In this document: positions 23,322 to 29,683 of the stretch, in pieces
How positions within the stretch are numbered: the stretch's first letter is position 1
How the letters are laid out: each line of letters starts with the position of its first letter
NCBI GenBank assembly: GCA_964349355.1
Contig: CAYGFZ010000021.1
Span: 1 to 31,703 of the forward strand
Length of the DNA stretch: 31,703 nucleotides
Origin: JAUVXE01 sp964349355
GTDB lineage: Bacteria; Actinomycetota; Coriobacteriia; Anaerosomatales; SLCP01
Reading direction: 5' to 3'
The notes under the pieces: generated by a model
Databases searched by the model: none
The model's input: only the letters and a program-made list of their open reading frames with translations
What the model was told of the DNA's origin: nothing
Position numbers and translations under genes: made by a program

Positions 23322-23361
23322 TTGACTTTCGCCTTCCCCTATATGCACTATAACTGTGCAT
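23322..23361 (+). promoter_or_regulatory. Regulated promoter/operator of the yedE operon
   Basis: TTGACT (23322-23327) and TATAAC (23349-23354) stand 21 nt apart, longer than normal. TATAAC sits in the 7-nt spacer of a perfect inverted repeat ATGCAC (23343-23348) and GTGCAT (23356-23361). The core GCA-N9-TGC matches the repeat upstream of cysK, suggesting a shared regulator. The YedE ATG is at 23397. Confidence 0.55.
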
Positions 23362-23396
23362 GATTGTGGTGCGTCTACCGAGCAAGGGGGAGAGGA

Positions 23397-24635
23397 ATGT
23401 CGAGACACCGTGCGATCGGCCCGTCAGCGTGGATTCTGGCTGCGTCGGGCCTACTAATCGGCGGGACCGCTGCATGGCTGGTGAAACTGGGAAATCCCGG
23501 CAACATGGGACTCTGCATCGCGTGCTTCAACCGCGATATCGCCGGAGCGTTCGGCGGCTCATGGGCGAATATGGGGGGCGTCGCGTATTTGAGACCCGAG
23601 ATCTTCGGGCTCCTGTTGCTCGGCGCGACAGTGGCTTCGTTCGCGACGAGTGAGTTCAGGCCGAGGGGCGGGTCGTCGGTCGTTCTGCGCTTCGTCCTCG
23701 GCTTCATCTTCATGCTCTCCTCGCTCATCTTCCTCGGCTGCACCGTGCGTGCGTGGCTGCGCCTCGGAGGCGGCGATCTCAACGCGCTGTGGGGCATCGG
23801 CGGTATCGTCGCCGGTGTCATGGCCGGAGTCGTGATACTTAAGAACGGCTTCAACATGGGTCGCGCCAAAACGGTCAGTCCTGCGCTGGGGTGGACCGGA
23901 CCTGCACTTATCATCGTGCTGCTCGGGCTCTCGCTGATGGTCGCGTTCGGCGCGACACCCGGATTCCTCACCATCACTCCCGAGGGCGCCAAAGCCACCG
24001 CTGAGGGTGCTGTCGTGCAGGGTGACACCGTTCTCCGCCCCGAGGGTGCCTACCTTGCTGACGGGGCGGTCTACGCCGCGGACGGGGAGATCATCTCTCC
24101 TGCTGAGTCTGTCGAGAAGGCACCGCCGATGCCCGGTGGGCGCAGGGCTCCGTTCGCCATCTCGCTCGTCGCCGGCCTCGCGCTCGGTGTGGTCGCGCAG
24201 CGTAGTCGCTTCTGCAGCGTCGGCGGTATCCGCGACGCAGTGCTGGTTCGCCGCTACGACCTGCTCTTCGGCGTGTTCGGGCTGCTCATAGGAGCTACGG
24301 TGATGAACATGGTCTTCGGCCAGTACAACCTTGGGTTCGTCGGTCAGCCGGTCGCGCATACGAACGCGCTTGGCAACTTCGCGGCTATGACCGTCGCTGC
24401 GCTCGCTGCCATCATGCTCGGCGGATGCCCGTTTCGGCAGGTCATCATGTCTGGTGAGGGCGACGCGGACGCCACGGTCGCGGTCCTCGGCATGTTCGCC
24501 GGCGCGCTCGTTGCGCACCGCTTCACCATCGCCTCGACCGGCGCGGGCCTCTCCGACATCGCGTGGCCCGCACTCGCCGTCATGGCGCTCGTCCTGGCAG
24601 TCATCGCGTTCGTGAAGCGCGAGCGCATCGCATAA
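23397..24635 (+). CDS. yedE: YedE-type selenium/sulfur transporter (YeeE/YedE family)
   Basis: A polytopic membrane protein of 412 aa, the putative selenium importer found with sel genes. It has two pseudo-repeats with paired Cys motifs. The first half has GNMGLCIACFNRDIAGA and SLIFLGCTVRAWLRLGGGDLNAL, and the second has RSRFCSVGGIRDAVLVRRYDLL and IMLGGCPFRQVIMSGEGD. In related YeeE/TsuA these Cys relay the sulfur species through the membrane. The loop between halves (about residues 200-250, starting FLTITPEGAKATAEGA) is hydrophilic. ATG 23397 has AAGGGGGAGAGGA upstream. It is the first gene of a tight operon with tusA-like, DUF3343 and kinase-fold genes. The substrate is inferred from context; thiosulfate cannot be ruled out. 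Confidence 0.88.
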   Translation: MSRHRAIGPSAWILAASGLLIGGTAAWLVKLGNPGNMGLCIACFNRDIAGAFGGSWANMGGVAYLRPEIFGLLLLGATVASFATSEFRPRGGSSVVLRFVLGFIFMLSSLIFLGCTVRAWLRLGGGDLNALWGIGGIVAGVMAGVVILKNGFNMGRAKTVSPALGWTGPALIIVLLGLSLMVAFGATPGFLTITPEGAKATAEGAVVQGDTVLRPEGAYLADGAVYAADGEIISPAESVEKAPPMPGGRRAPFAISLVAGLALGVVAQRSRFCSVGGIRDAVLVRRYDLLFGVFGLLIGATVMNMVFGQYNLGFVGQPVAHTNALGNFAAMTVAALAAIMLGGCPFRQVIMSGEGDADATVAVLGMFAGALVAHRFTIASTGAGLSDIAWPALAVMALVLAVIAFVKRERIA

Positions 24636-24649
24636 AGGGGGTTGTCGAG

Positions 24650-24859
24650 ATGGTAGAGGTCGATGCACGGGGATTGTCCTGTCCGTTGCCGCTCATGCGT
24701 GCGAAGAAGGCGGTCGAGGGTTCTCCAGATAGCCTCGTGGTGCTGGTGGACTCCGGGACTGCGAGGGCCAATGTGAGCAACATGCTCGGCGACGAGGGCT
24801 ACGATGTCAGCGTCACCGACGGGCCTGAGGGTTTCAGGATCGAGGCTGCGCGGTCGTGA
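24650..24859 (+). CDS. TusA-family sulfur/selenium carrier protein
   Basis: A 69-aa TusA/SirA-like protein with the CPxP motif at LSCPLPLMRAKKAV (Cys near residue 11), the site that carries persulfide or perselenide. ATG 24650 follows AAAGGGGG (24636-24641 region) and lies 14 nt after yedE. YedF proteins normally fuse this domain to a DsrE-like domain. Here the domain stands alone, while a YedF-like C-terminal remnant lies behind selD. TusA-like partners of YeeE/YedE transporters accept the imported chalcogen, which fits this position. The stop overlaps the DUF3343 gene start (GTGA). Confidence 0.9.
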   Translation: MVEVDARGLSCPLPLMRAKKAVEGSPDSLVVLVDSGTARANVSNMLGDEGYDVSVTDGPEGFRIEAARS

Positions 24860-25443
24860 AGTGGCCTTTTGGGCGTCAGCTATCAGAGGCTACACATCAT
24901 GGAGGTGCCGACGAGGCTGTCGGCATCTTCCTGTTCGATGAGGTCAGCGCCGCGATCAAGGCCGAGGGGGTTCTCAAAGCCGCCGGCTACGACGTTGAAC
25001 TCGTGGCTCCGCCACCTCACCTGCGTGCCGGGTGCGATCTTGCGGTCGCGCTTCCGTCGGTGGAGCGTCCCGGCGCCGAGCGCGCGCTTGCCGAGCGTGA
25101 TGCGGACGCACGCGGATGGACGGACACGCTCGATGGCACCATGGACCTGGCGGACATCGTGACCACCGAGGATTTCGGGGAGTGGCTGATGGTGCGTGCA
25201 GGCAACATGAAGATTACGGTTGAGAAGGCCACGGGCATCATCGTCAACACATCGGGGGGCGGGTGCCCGGACATCCCCTACCTCAACCTCGAGTTCGTCG
25301 GGACTCCGCTCGGCGACGGCCGACGTCCCAAGGACCTCGGTTACACGCTCTGTGGCCTGATGCTCGACCGTGCCTTCATGGAGGCGCGCAGACAGTTGAC
25401 CGAAGGCGCGGATACGGCAGGCCGGGAGGGTGAACTCCCATGA
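24856..25443 (+). CDS. DUF3343 protein with an unrecognised C-terminal domain
   Basis: 195 aa. Residues about 22-75 are a DUF3343 domain (GIFLFDEVSAAIKAEGVLKA, then PPPHLRAGCDLAVALP with Cys60), a small putative chalcogen-binding fold often found with yedE and yedF. Residues about 90-180 form a second domain I do not recognise: WTDTLDGTMDLADIV, IIVNTSGGGCPDIPYLN (Cys137) and LGYTLCGLMLDRAF (Cys166). Ordinary DUF3343 proteins are about 80 residues, so this one is more than twice as long. GTG 24856 is coupled to the TusA stop, and the kinase-fold gene overlaps the end (ATGA). I infer a carrier or adaptor in selenium handling; the C-terminal function is unknown. Confidence 0.72.
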   Translation: MKWPFGRQLSEATHHGGADEAVGIFLFDEVSAAIKAEGVLKAAGYDVELVAPPPHLRAGCDLAVALPSVERPGAERALAERDADARGWTDTLDGTMDLADIVTTEDFGEWLMVRAGNMKITVEKATGIIVNTSGGGCPDIPYLNLEFVGTPLGDGRRPKDLGYTLCGLMLDRAFMEARRQLTEGADTAGREGELP

Positions 25444-26348
25444 CGCTTCTCGTCGCTGGAACGATACCTGCTGGCGCAGGGGAGACCATCTGCGGTCCGG
25501 TCGGGCGTGACGAGGCCGGTCGACTCACGGTAGCAGGAGCGCCGCTGCCGGTGTGCCAGGGCTCGAGTGCGATGCTCTCCGCGGCACTGGCCGTCACCGA
25601 CTATCTTGGCGTCGAGCCACCCACCGCACTCCTCGGCGGGGATATCGGTCGTGGCGAAGGTACGCGTGCCGTCTACGGCCGCTTGCGTGCGGAGTTCGAG
25701 TCTCGCAAACCTGCCGTGGTCGCGTTTCACTACGTTCAGCCGATAATGGCCCTGATGCGCGATGCGATCGACTGGCTCGCTCCGATGGCTGCCGTAGGAT
25801 CCGTGCGGCTCGTTGCTGATGCCGGCGGAATGTACGCGGCGAAGGCCGCGGGCCTTGCCCGGCACTTCGACCTCATGACGCCCGATGTCGGCGAGGTCGG
25901 CTTTCTCGCCGACGAGCGCGCCACCCACCCCGCGTACGTGAGCCACTACCTGTTCGGCTCCGCCAGTTTCGACCCGGTGGAGTTCGCCCGGCTTTCGTAT
26001 GAGAATGGGGGCGCTTCCCGCGTTCTGCTTATCAAAGGCGCGACCGACAGGATTGCCGAGGCAGGCGTGGTGTGCGAGACGATCGACTCGCCGTGTGTGC
26101 CACAGCTCGAAGCGATCGGGGGGACCGGGGACACGATCACAGGCCTCGCCTCGGCGTTCATGGGCGCGGGCTTCCCGACCTTCGAGGCGGCGGTGTGCGC
26201 GGCACGTGCCAACCGGGCTGCGGGCCTGGCGATGGGCGCACGACCCGATCAGCGGGCAGAGGATCTTGTGGCGGCGCTCCCGGCGGTCTTTGCTGAGAAC
26301 CTCTGCCAGTGGGCCGGGGTCTGCCGGGCGGCCGAGGAATCCGCGTGA
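25440..26348 (+). CDS. Ribokinase/NAD(P)HX-dehydratase-fold protein in the selenium operon
   Basis: A 302-aa protein with the fold of the ribokinase superfamily, closest by motif to ADP/ATP-dependent NAD(P)HX dehydratase (YjeF C-terminal domain). It has an ALLGGDIGRGEGTRAVY segment, the DLMTPDVGEVGFL motif (LTPxxGE in the family), LLIKGATDRI, and the anion-hole/catalytic GGTGDTITGLASAF with Asp231. No N-terminal epimerase domain is attached. The start shares 4 nt with the DUF3343 gene, so the two are co-translated. The selC promoter begins directly at its stop. NAD(P)HX repair would be an odd fit for this operon. A phosphorylation or dehydration step on a selenium or sulfur metabolite is an alternative that I cannot confirm. 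Confidence 0.65.
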   Translation: MTLLVAGTIPAGAGETICGPVGRDEAGRLTVAGAPLPVCQGSSAMLSAALAVTDYLGVEPPTALLGGDIGRGEGTRAVYGRLRAEFESRKPAVVAFHYVQPIMALMRDAIDWLAPMAAVGSVRLVADAGGMYAAKAAGLARHFDLMTPDVGEVGFLADERATHPAYVSHYLFGSASFDPVEFARLSYENGGASRVLLIKGATDRIAEAGVVCETIDSPCVPQLEAIGGTGDTITGLASAFMGAGFPTFEAAVCAARANRAAGLAMGARPDQRAEDLVAALPAVFAENLCQWAGVCRAAEESA

Positions 26349-26377
26349 TTGACACCGCGCCGTTCCCCCTGGACAAT
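26349..26377 (+). promoter_or_regulatory. Promoter of selC
   Basis: Perfect TTGACA (26349-26354), 17 nt, GACAAT (26372-26377), then CCTCCGC and the first tRNA base at 26385. Initiation 7-8 nt after the -10 would fall on or next to the mature tRNA 5' end. The -35 box touches the stop of the preceding gene. Confidence 0.7.
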
Positions 26378-26384
26378 CCTCCGC

Positions 26385-26481
26385 GGAGGCGGATGGGTCC
26401 TGGTGGGTCCCGCGGTCTTCAAAACCGTAGTGGGGCGTGAAGAGCGTCCCGGGTGTGTTCGATTCGCACGCGCCTCCGCCA
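26385..26481 (+). tRNA. selC: tRNA-Sec (anticodon UCA)
   Basis: A 97-nt tRNA with encoded CCA, discriminator G and the features of bacterial tRNA-Sec. The acceptor is GGAGGCG paired to CGCCTCC, with an eighth position that is G opposite G. There is a six-pair D stem (GGGTCC-TGGT-GGGTCC), anticodon stem GCGGT/ACCGT around CTTCAAA (anticodon TCA), and a very long variable arm (GTGGGGCG...CGTCCCGG). The T arm is GTGTG-TTCGATT-CGCAC. Together with selA, selB and selD this completes the Sec pathway in one island. Confidence 0.95.
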
Positions 26482-26491
26482 TAGCGTGCAC

Positions 26492-26521
26492 CGAAGGGCG
26501 GCCTATAGCGGTCGCCCTTCG
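26492..26521. terminator. Bidirectional hairpin terminator between selC and phr
   Basis: CGAAGGGCG (26492-26500) pairs perfectly with CGCCCTTCG (26513-26521). Three further inner pairs (one G-U) leave a 6-nt loop. It lies between the convergent selC and photolyase genes. T-tracts are weak on both sides. Confidence 0.6.
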
Positions 26522-26529
26522 CCGTCTCG

Positions 26530-27945
26530 TCAGGCGCCCTTCACGCTCCCGTACGCGGCTAGCGCGCGATGGTGCGCTTCGGTGTGGTCGACGATCGGCG
26601 CTGGATAGGTCTCGCCTATGTGAAGACCGGCGCTGCGCGCCTCTTCCGCAGGCATCTCCCATGGCCGGGTGATCCATCGTGACGGAACACTGGCGAGTTC
26701 CGGCACCCACTGCCGTATATACGTGCCGTCGGGGTCGTAGCGAGCGGCCTGTAGTGTCGGGTTGAAGATTCGGAAGTACGGTGCTGCGTCAGCGCCGCAT
26801 CCGGCGACCCACTGCCAGTTGAAGACGTTCACGGGGATCTGGTTGTCTGTGAGCAGGTCAGCGAAGTGAGCGAGTCCATCGCGCCAGTGGATGAGCAAGT
26901 GCTTCGTGAGCAGGGATGCTGCTACCATGCGTACTCGATTGTGCATCCAGCCGGTCTTCGCGAGCTGGCGCATCCCGGCGTCGACGAGAGGATAGCCGGT
27001 CATACCACAGCGCCACGCCTCGAGTGATTTAGGGTCGTCGTGCCAGGGCATAGCCTCGAATTCGCGACAAAGAGGCAGCGTCACCATAGACGGGTTGCAG
27101 TTGACCACATGTGCGGAGAACTCCCGCCACGCGATCTGACGAAGGAATACACGCTCGACATCACGCTCTATTGCCGCGGCTGTGACGGCGGCGACCACCT
27201 CGCGCGGCGATATCTCGCCGAAGGCAAGATGGGGAGAGATGCGGGATGTTCCGTCGACACCGGGATCGTCGCGTCGTTGCGGGTAGGTGCGGATGTTTTT
27301 TTCGATGAACGCATCGAGAAGTTTCCGACCTCCCGCTTCTCCGGGGCTCCACCACTTTCGCAGATCTACGTCGCCAGATGCTGCAGGTGGTAACTGGCCG
27401 GAGGCCGGCCAGCGACGTGGCGCACTCATCCGGGTCGGGGCCGGTTTCGGCGACAGGTTGCCCCACTGCTGTTCCCAGGCCGAGAAGAAGGGGGCGAAGA
27501 CCCTATAAGCATCGCTTCCGGACTTAGGTGCGATCGCGTCCGGCCGGACCAGGAGCGAACCCTCGGACACCTCCAGGGAGATGCGCACCTCACGGAGGGC
27601 CCGTCCGACCCGCTGCTCGTGAGCGAGTCCCTCCGGGGACCAATCCCGGGTACAGTGAACGCTGGTCGCCTTGCATTCGCGAGCGAGGTCGACGAGCGCT
27701 TCGGTGCTGGGCCCGTTCCGGATAACCAGCCTCGACCCGAGCTCGCGGAGCGAGGTGTCGAGTGCCGCGAGCGAGTGCGAAAGCCATGTTTTCGATCCGC
27801 GTCCCGAGCAGATCGCTGCACCTTCACCGTCGGGAAGCACGAAGACGGGTACTACGACCGCAGCGCTGCTCAGCGCTTCAGTCAGTGCGTCGTTGTCGCC
27901 CAGTCTCAGGTCTCGCCTGAACCAGACGATCGCGATTCGTGACAT
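26530..27945 (-). CDS. phr: Deoxyribodipyrimidine photolyase
   Basis: A flavoenzyme that uses blue light to split cyclobutane pyrimidine dimers. On the minus strand, ATG 27945 follows GAGGAGG at good spacing. The N-terminal antenna domain starts IAIVWFRRDLRLGDNDAL. The FAD/catalytic domain has TSRISPHLAFGEISPREV, FLRQIAWREFSAHVV, MTGYPLVDAGMRQLAKTGWM, HNRVRMVAASLL and NWQWVAGCGADAAPYFRIFNP. Its 471 aa match class I CPD photolyases. It is a single gene, convergent with selC. In an organism that otherwise looks anaerobic, its presence points to occasional light exposure. A cryptochrome role is possible but less likely given the complete motifs. Confidence 0.94.
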   Translation of the reverse strand: MSRIAIVWFRRDLRLGDNDALTEALSSAAVVVPVFVLPDGEGAAICSGRGSKTWLSHSLAALDTSLRELGSRLVIRNGPSTEALVDLARECKATSVHCTRDWSPEGLAHEQRVGRALREVRISLEVSEGSLLVRPDAIAPKSGSDAYRVFAPFFSAWEQQWGNLSPKPAPTRMSAPRRWPASGQLPPAASGDVDLRKWWSPGEAGGRKLLDAFIEKNIRTYPQRRDDPGVDGTSRISPHLAFGEISPREVVAAVTAAAIERDVERVFLRQIAWREFSAHVVNCNPSMVTLPLCREFEAMPWHDDPKSLEAWRCGMTGYPLVDAGMRQLAKTGWMHNRVRMVAASLLTKHLLIHWRDGLAHFADLLTDNQIPVNVFNWQWVAGCGADAAPYFRIFNPTLQAARYDPDGTYIRQWVPELASVPSRWITRPWEMPAEEARSAGLHIGETYPAPIVDHTEAHHRALAAYGSVKGA

Positions 27946-28012
27946 CCGGCCTCCTCATCGGGTGACTTCTAGCAAGAGACATACTCTCCTGCTGCTTGCG
28001 GAACCGAGTGTC

Positions 28013-28495
28013 ATGACGGGTACATTCTTCTCGGCGAGCGGCGAGCGGCGAGCGGCGAGCGGCGAGCGGCAGGCCGGGGACGGAGCGAGCGGAGGAACAG
28101 GTGGCGGAGCTTATCACTCGAAGCGTTCCCCTCGGCATCAGTGCGTGTGTGTTCCGGTGCCTGCCCTGCCGAAGAACCCATCGACGGACGTGCTCGAAGG
28201 CGCACGGTCGCGTATCCTCGATGCGTTGCGTACCCCGTCGACGCGGCCTCGCATCCGCAGCGCACTTTTCAAGACCTATGCGAACGCCCGAAAGAACGGC
28301 AAGTTGGACGGAATCGATCTGCAAGACCTGTCCGTCGCCTCCCCGGAGGTTACCGCTAACCTTAACAAGATCGTGAAGGACCTGACGACGATGGAGCGGA
28401 TCTTGTTCGAGAACGATCTGCTCTTCGGTACGAGCCCGGTGATCGCGCGCGACGCGCGACGCGTCCGCACCCGTGACGCTGCGAAAGAGGAGTGA
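28013..28495 (+). CDS. Small conserved-looking protein of unknown function (start uncertain)
   Basis: The region from about 28157 to the stop at 28495 has strong coding character and reads ILDALRTPSTRPRIRSALFK, NARKNGKLDGIDLQDLSVAS and DLTTMERILFENDLLFGTSP. It is an all-helical, charged, soluble protein that I do not recognise. ATG 28013 is the only ATG in frame but gives a low-complexity Ser/Gly/Arg N-terminus encoded by a heptanucleotide repeat. GTG 28145 and GTG 28157 are alternatives without ribosome sites. The best ribosome site in the area (GGAGG 28091-28095 before GTG 28101) opens a different frame. A frameshift near 28110-28150 is therefore possible. The nitroreductase start lies 6 nt after the stop, so co-transcription is likely. 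Confidence 0.5.
   Translation: MTGTFFSASGERRAASGERQAGDGASGGTGGGAYHSKRSPRHQCVCVPVPALPKNPSTDVLEGARSRILDALRTPSTRPRIRSALFKTYANARKNGKLDGIDLQDLSVASPEVTANLNKIVKDLTTMERILFENDLLFGTSPVIARDARRVRTRDAAKEE
28032..28071. repeat. Heptanucleotide tandem repeat (CGGCGAG, five copies plus a partial)
   Basis: CGGCGAG occurs five times in a row from 28032 to 28066 and continues as CGGCA. Seven is not a multiple of three, so a change in copy number would shift any frame read through it. It lies at the possible 5' end of the unknown gene, divergent from phr. Confidence 0.9.
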
Positions 28496-28500
28496 GCGAC

Positions 28501-29010
28501 ATGGACGCACTGACAGCGCTGATGAGCCGGCGGAGCATCCGCCGCTATACGGGTGAGCCGGTCGCCGAGGAGGCCATAGAGACGATTCTGCGGGCGGCGC
28601 AGGCCGCGCCCTCGGCAGGCAATCAACAGCCGTGGCGCTTCGTCGTGATCCGTGAGCGAGACACGCTCGTTGCGGCCGCGGAGACGAGCCCGTTCGCCGG
28701 CATGCTCGCCGAAGCGGATTTCGGTCTCGTCGTCTGTGGCGACACGACCGGTCTTCGTCACGAGGTGATGTGGCAGCAGGACTGCGCAGCAGCCGTCCAG
28801 AACGCACTGCTCGCGGCCCACGCGCTCGGTCTCGGTGCGGTGTGGCTCGGCTACTACCCGAAGATGGAGCGGGTCGAACCGCTAAAGAAACTCCTCGGGA
28901 TACCTGAAGGTGTCGAGCCGATGGCGGTGATCGCGATCGGGCACCCCGCCGAGGAGAAGGACCCGTCGGACCGCTACGACGCTGACCGCGTCCACTTCGA
29001 GCGCTGGTAG
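28501..29010 (+). CDS. Nitroreductase-family FMN oxidoreductase
   Basis: A 169-aa NAD(P)H/FMN-dependent nitroreductase-like protein. It starts MDALTALMSRRSIRRYTGEPV (the SRRSIRRY FMN-phosphate motif), followed by AAQAAPSAGNQQPWRFVVI and a C-terminal segment with LGAVWLGYYP, LLGIPEGVEPMAVIAIGHPAEE and a final FERW. Substrates in the family range from nitroaromatics to quinones and flavins and cannot be assigned here. ATG 28501 has AGAGGAG (28486-28492) at 8-nt spacing; an in-frame GTG at 28492 overlaps that site and is unlikely. The FetA-like gene begins 5 nt after its stop. Confidence 0.9.
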   Translation: MDALTALMSRRSIRRYTGEPVAEEAIETILRAAQAAPSAGNQQPWRFVVIRERDTLVAAAETSPFAGMLAEADFGLVVCGDTTGLRHEVMWQQDCAAAVQNALLAAHALGLGAVWLGYYPKMERVEPLKKLLGIPEGVEPMAVIAIGHPAEEKDPSDRYDADRVHFERW

Positions 29011-29014
29011 CCCC

Positions 29015-29683
29015 GTGTCACATCCGCGACTGACCGCCGAGGGCGTCACCTATCGATCGCCCGACGGTGTCCTTGTGCTCGACGGGCTCCGACTGTTCGT
29101 CGACGCCGGGGAGGTCGTCGACATCACCGGCCCGAGCGGGTCGGGTAAGACCACTCTCGTGCGGGCTCTGGCGCGGCTTCTGCCGGGGGCCGAGGGGGTA
29201 CTCGCCCTCAACGGGGAGGATGCCGGGGCGATCCCGCCCCAACTCTGGCGCTCGCGTGTGGCCCTGCTCCCCCAGGTGCCGGCGATCGTGCGTGGGAGTG
29301 TTCGTGACAACCTGCTGCTGCCGTGGCGTCTGAAGGTCCGGACCGGCGCGACGCCGCCCGGCGATCCTGAACTTCAGACGGCACTCGCGTCCCTGGGTCT
29401 CGGCGGTGACATCGTGCTGACCAGAGACGCGGCCCGTCTCTCGGTGGGCCAGGCAGCTCGCATCGCGCTCCTGCGCGTAATGCTCATCGAACCCGACGTT
29501 CTCCTCTTCGATGAGCCAGACGCAGCGCTCGATGATGAGAGCGCCGGGCATGTTGCTGCCGCCACCGCCGCACTCGCTGCCCGGGGGGCCGGCGTGGTGC
29601 GCGTTCGGCACAGGCGCAGCGACTCGGTCGCCGCACGCCGCCTCCGGCTTGCTGACGGACATCTCACCGAGGTGACCGTGTGA
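29015..29683 (+). CDS. fetA: ABC transporter ATP-binding protein, FetA (YbbL) type
   Basis: The ATPase subunit of a FetAB-like exporter, implicated in iron homeostasis in E. coli. Walker A is GPSGSGKTT (residues 39-47), the Q-loop is at VALLPQVPAIVRGSVRDNLL, and the signature is a variant LSVGQAARIALLR. Walker B is VLLFDEPDAALDDES. The switch region reads VVRVRHRRSD, keeping His but not the usual following Asp. It has 222 aa. GTG 29015 follows the nitroreductase closely, and its TGA overlaps the FetB start (GTGA). The pairing with a UPF0014 permease is what identifies the type. Confidence 0.87.
   Translation: MSHPRLTAEGVTYRSPDGVLVLDGLRLFVDAGEVVDITGPSGSGKTTLVRALARLLPGAEGVLALNGEDAGAIPPQLWRSRVALLPQVPAIVRGSVRDNLLLPWRLKVRTGATPPGDPELQTALASLGLGGDIVLTRDAARLSVGQAARIALLRVMLIEPDVLLFDEPDAALDDESAGHVAAATAALAARGAGVVRVRHRRSDSVAARRLRLADGHLTEVTV

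Noticed and set aside
28032..28071. CRISPR-like array
   Set aside because: The 7-nt units are contiguous without spacers; it is a simple tandem repeat.
28101..28376. Alternative frame from GTG 28101 with a good ribosome site
   Set aside because: After about 15 plausible residues it becomes Arg/Cys-rich, while the other frame has clear coding character to 28495; kept only as a possible frameshift signal.
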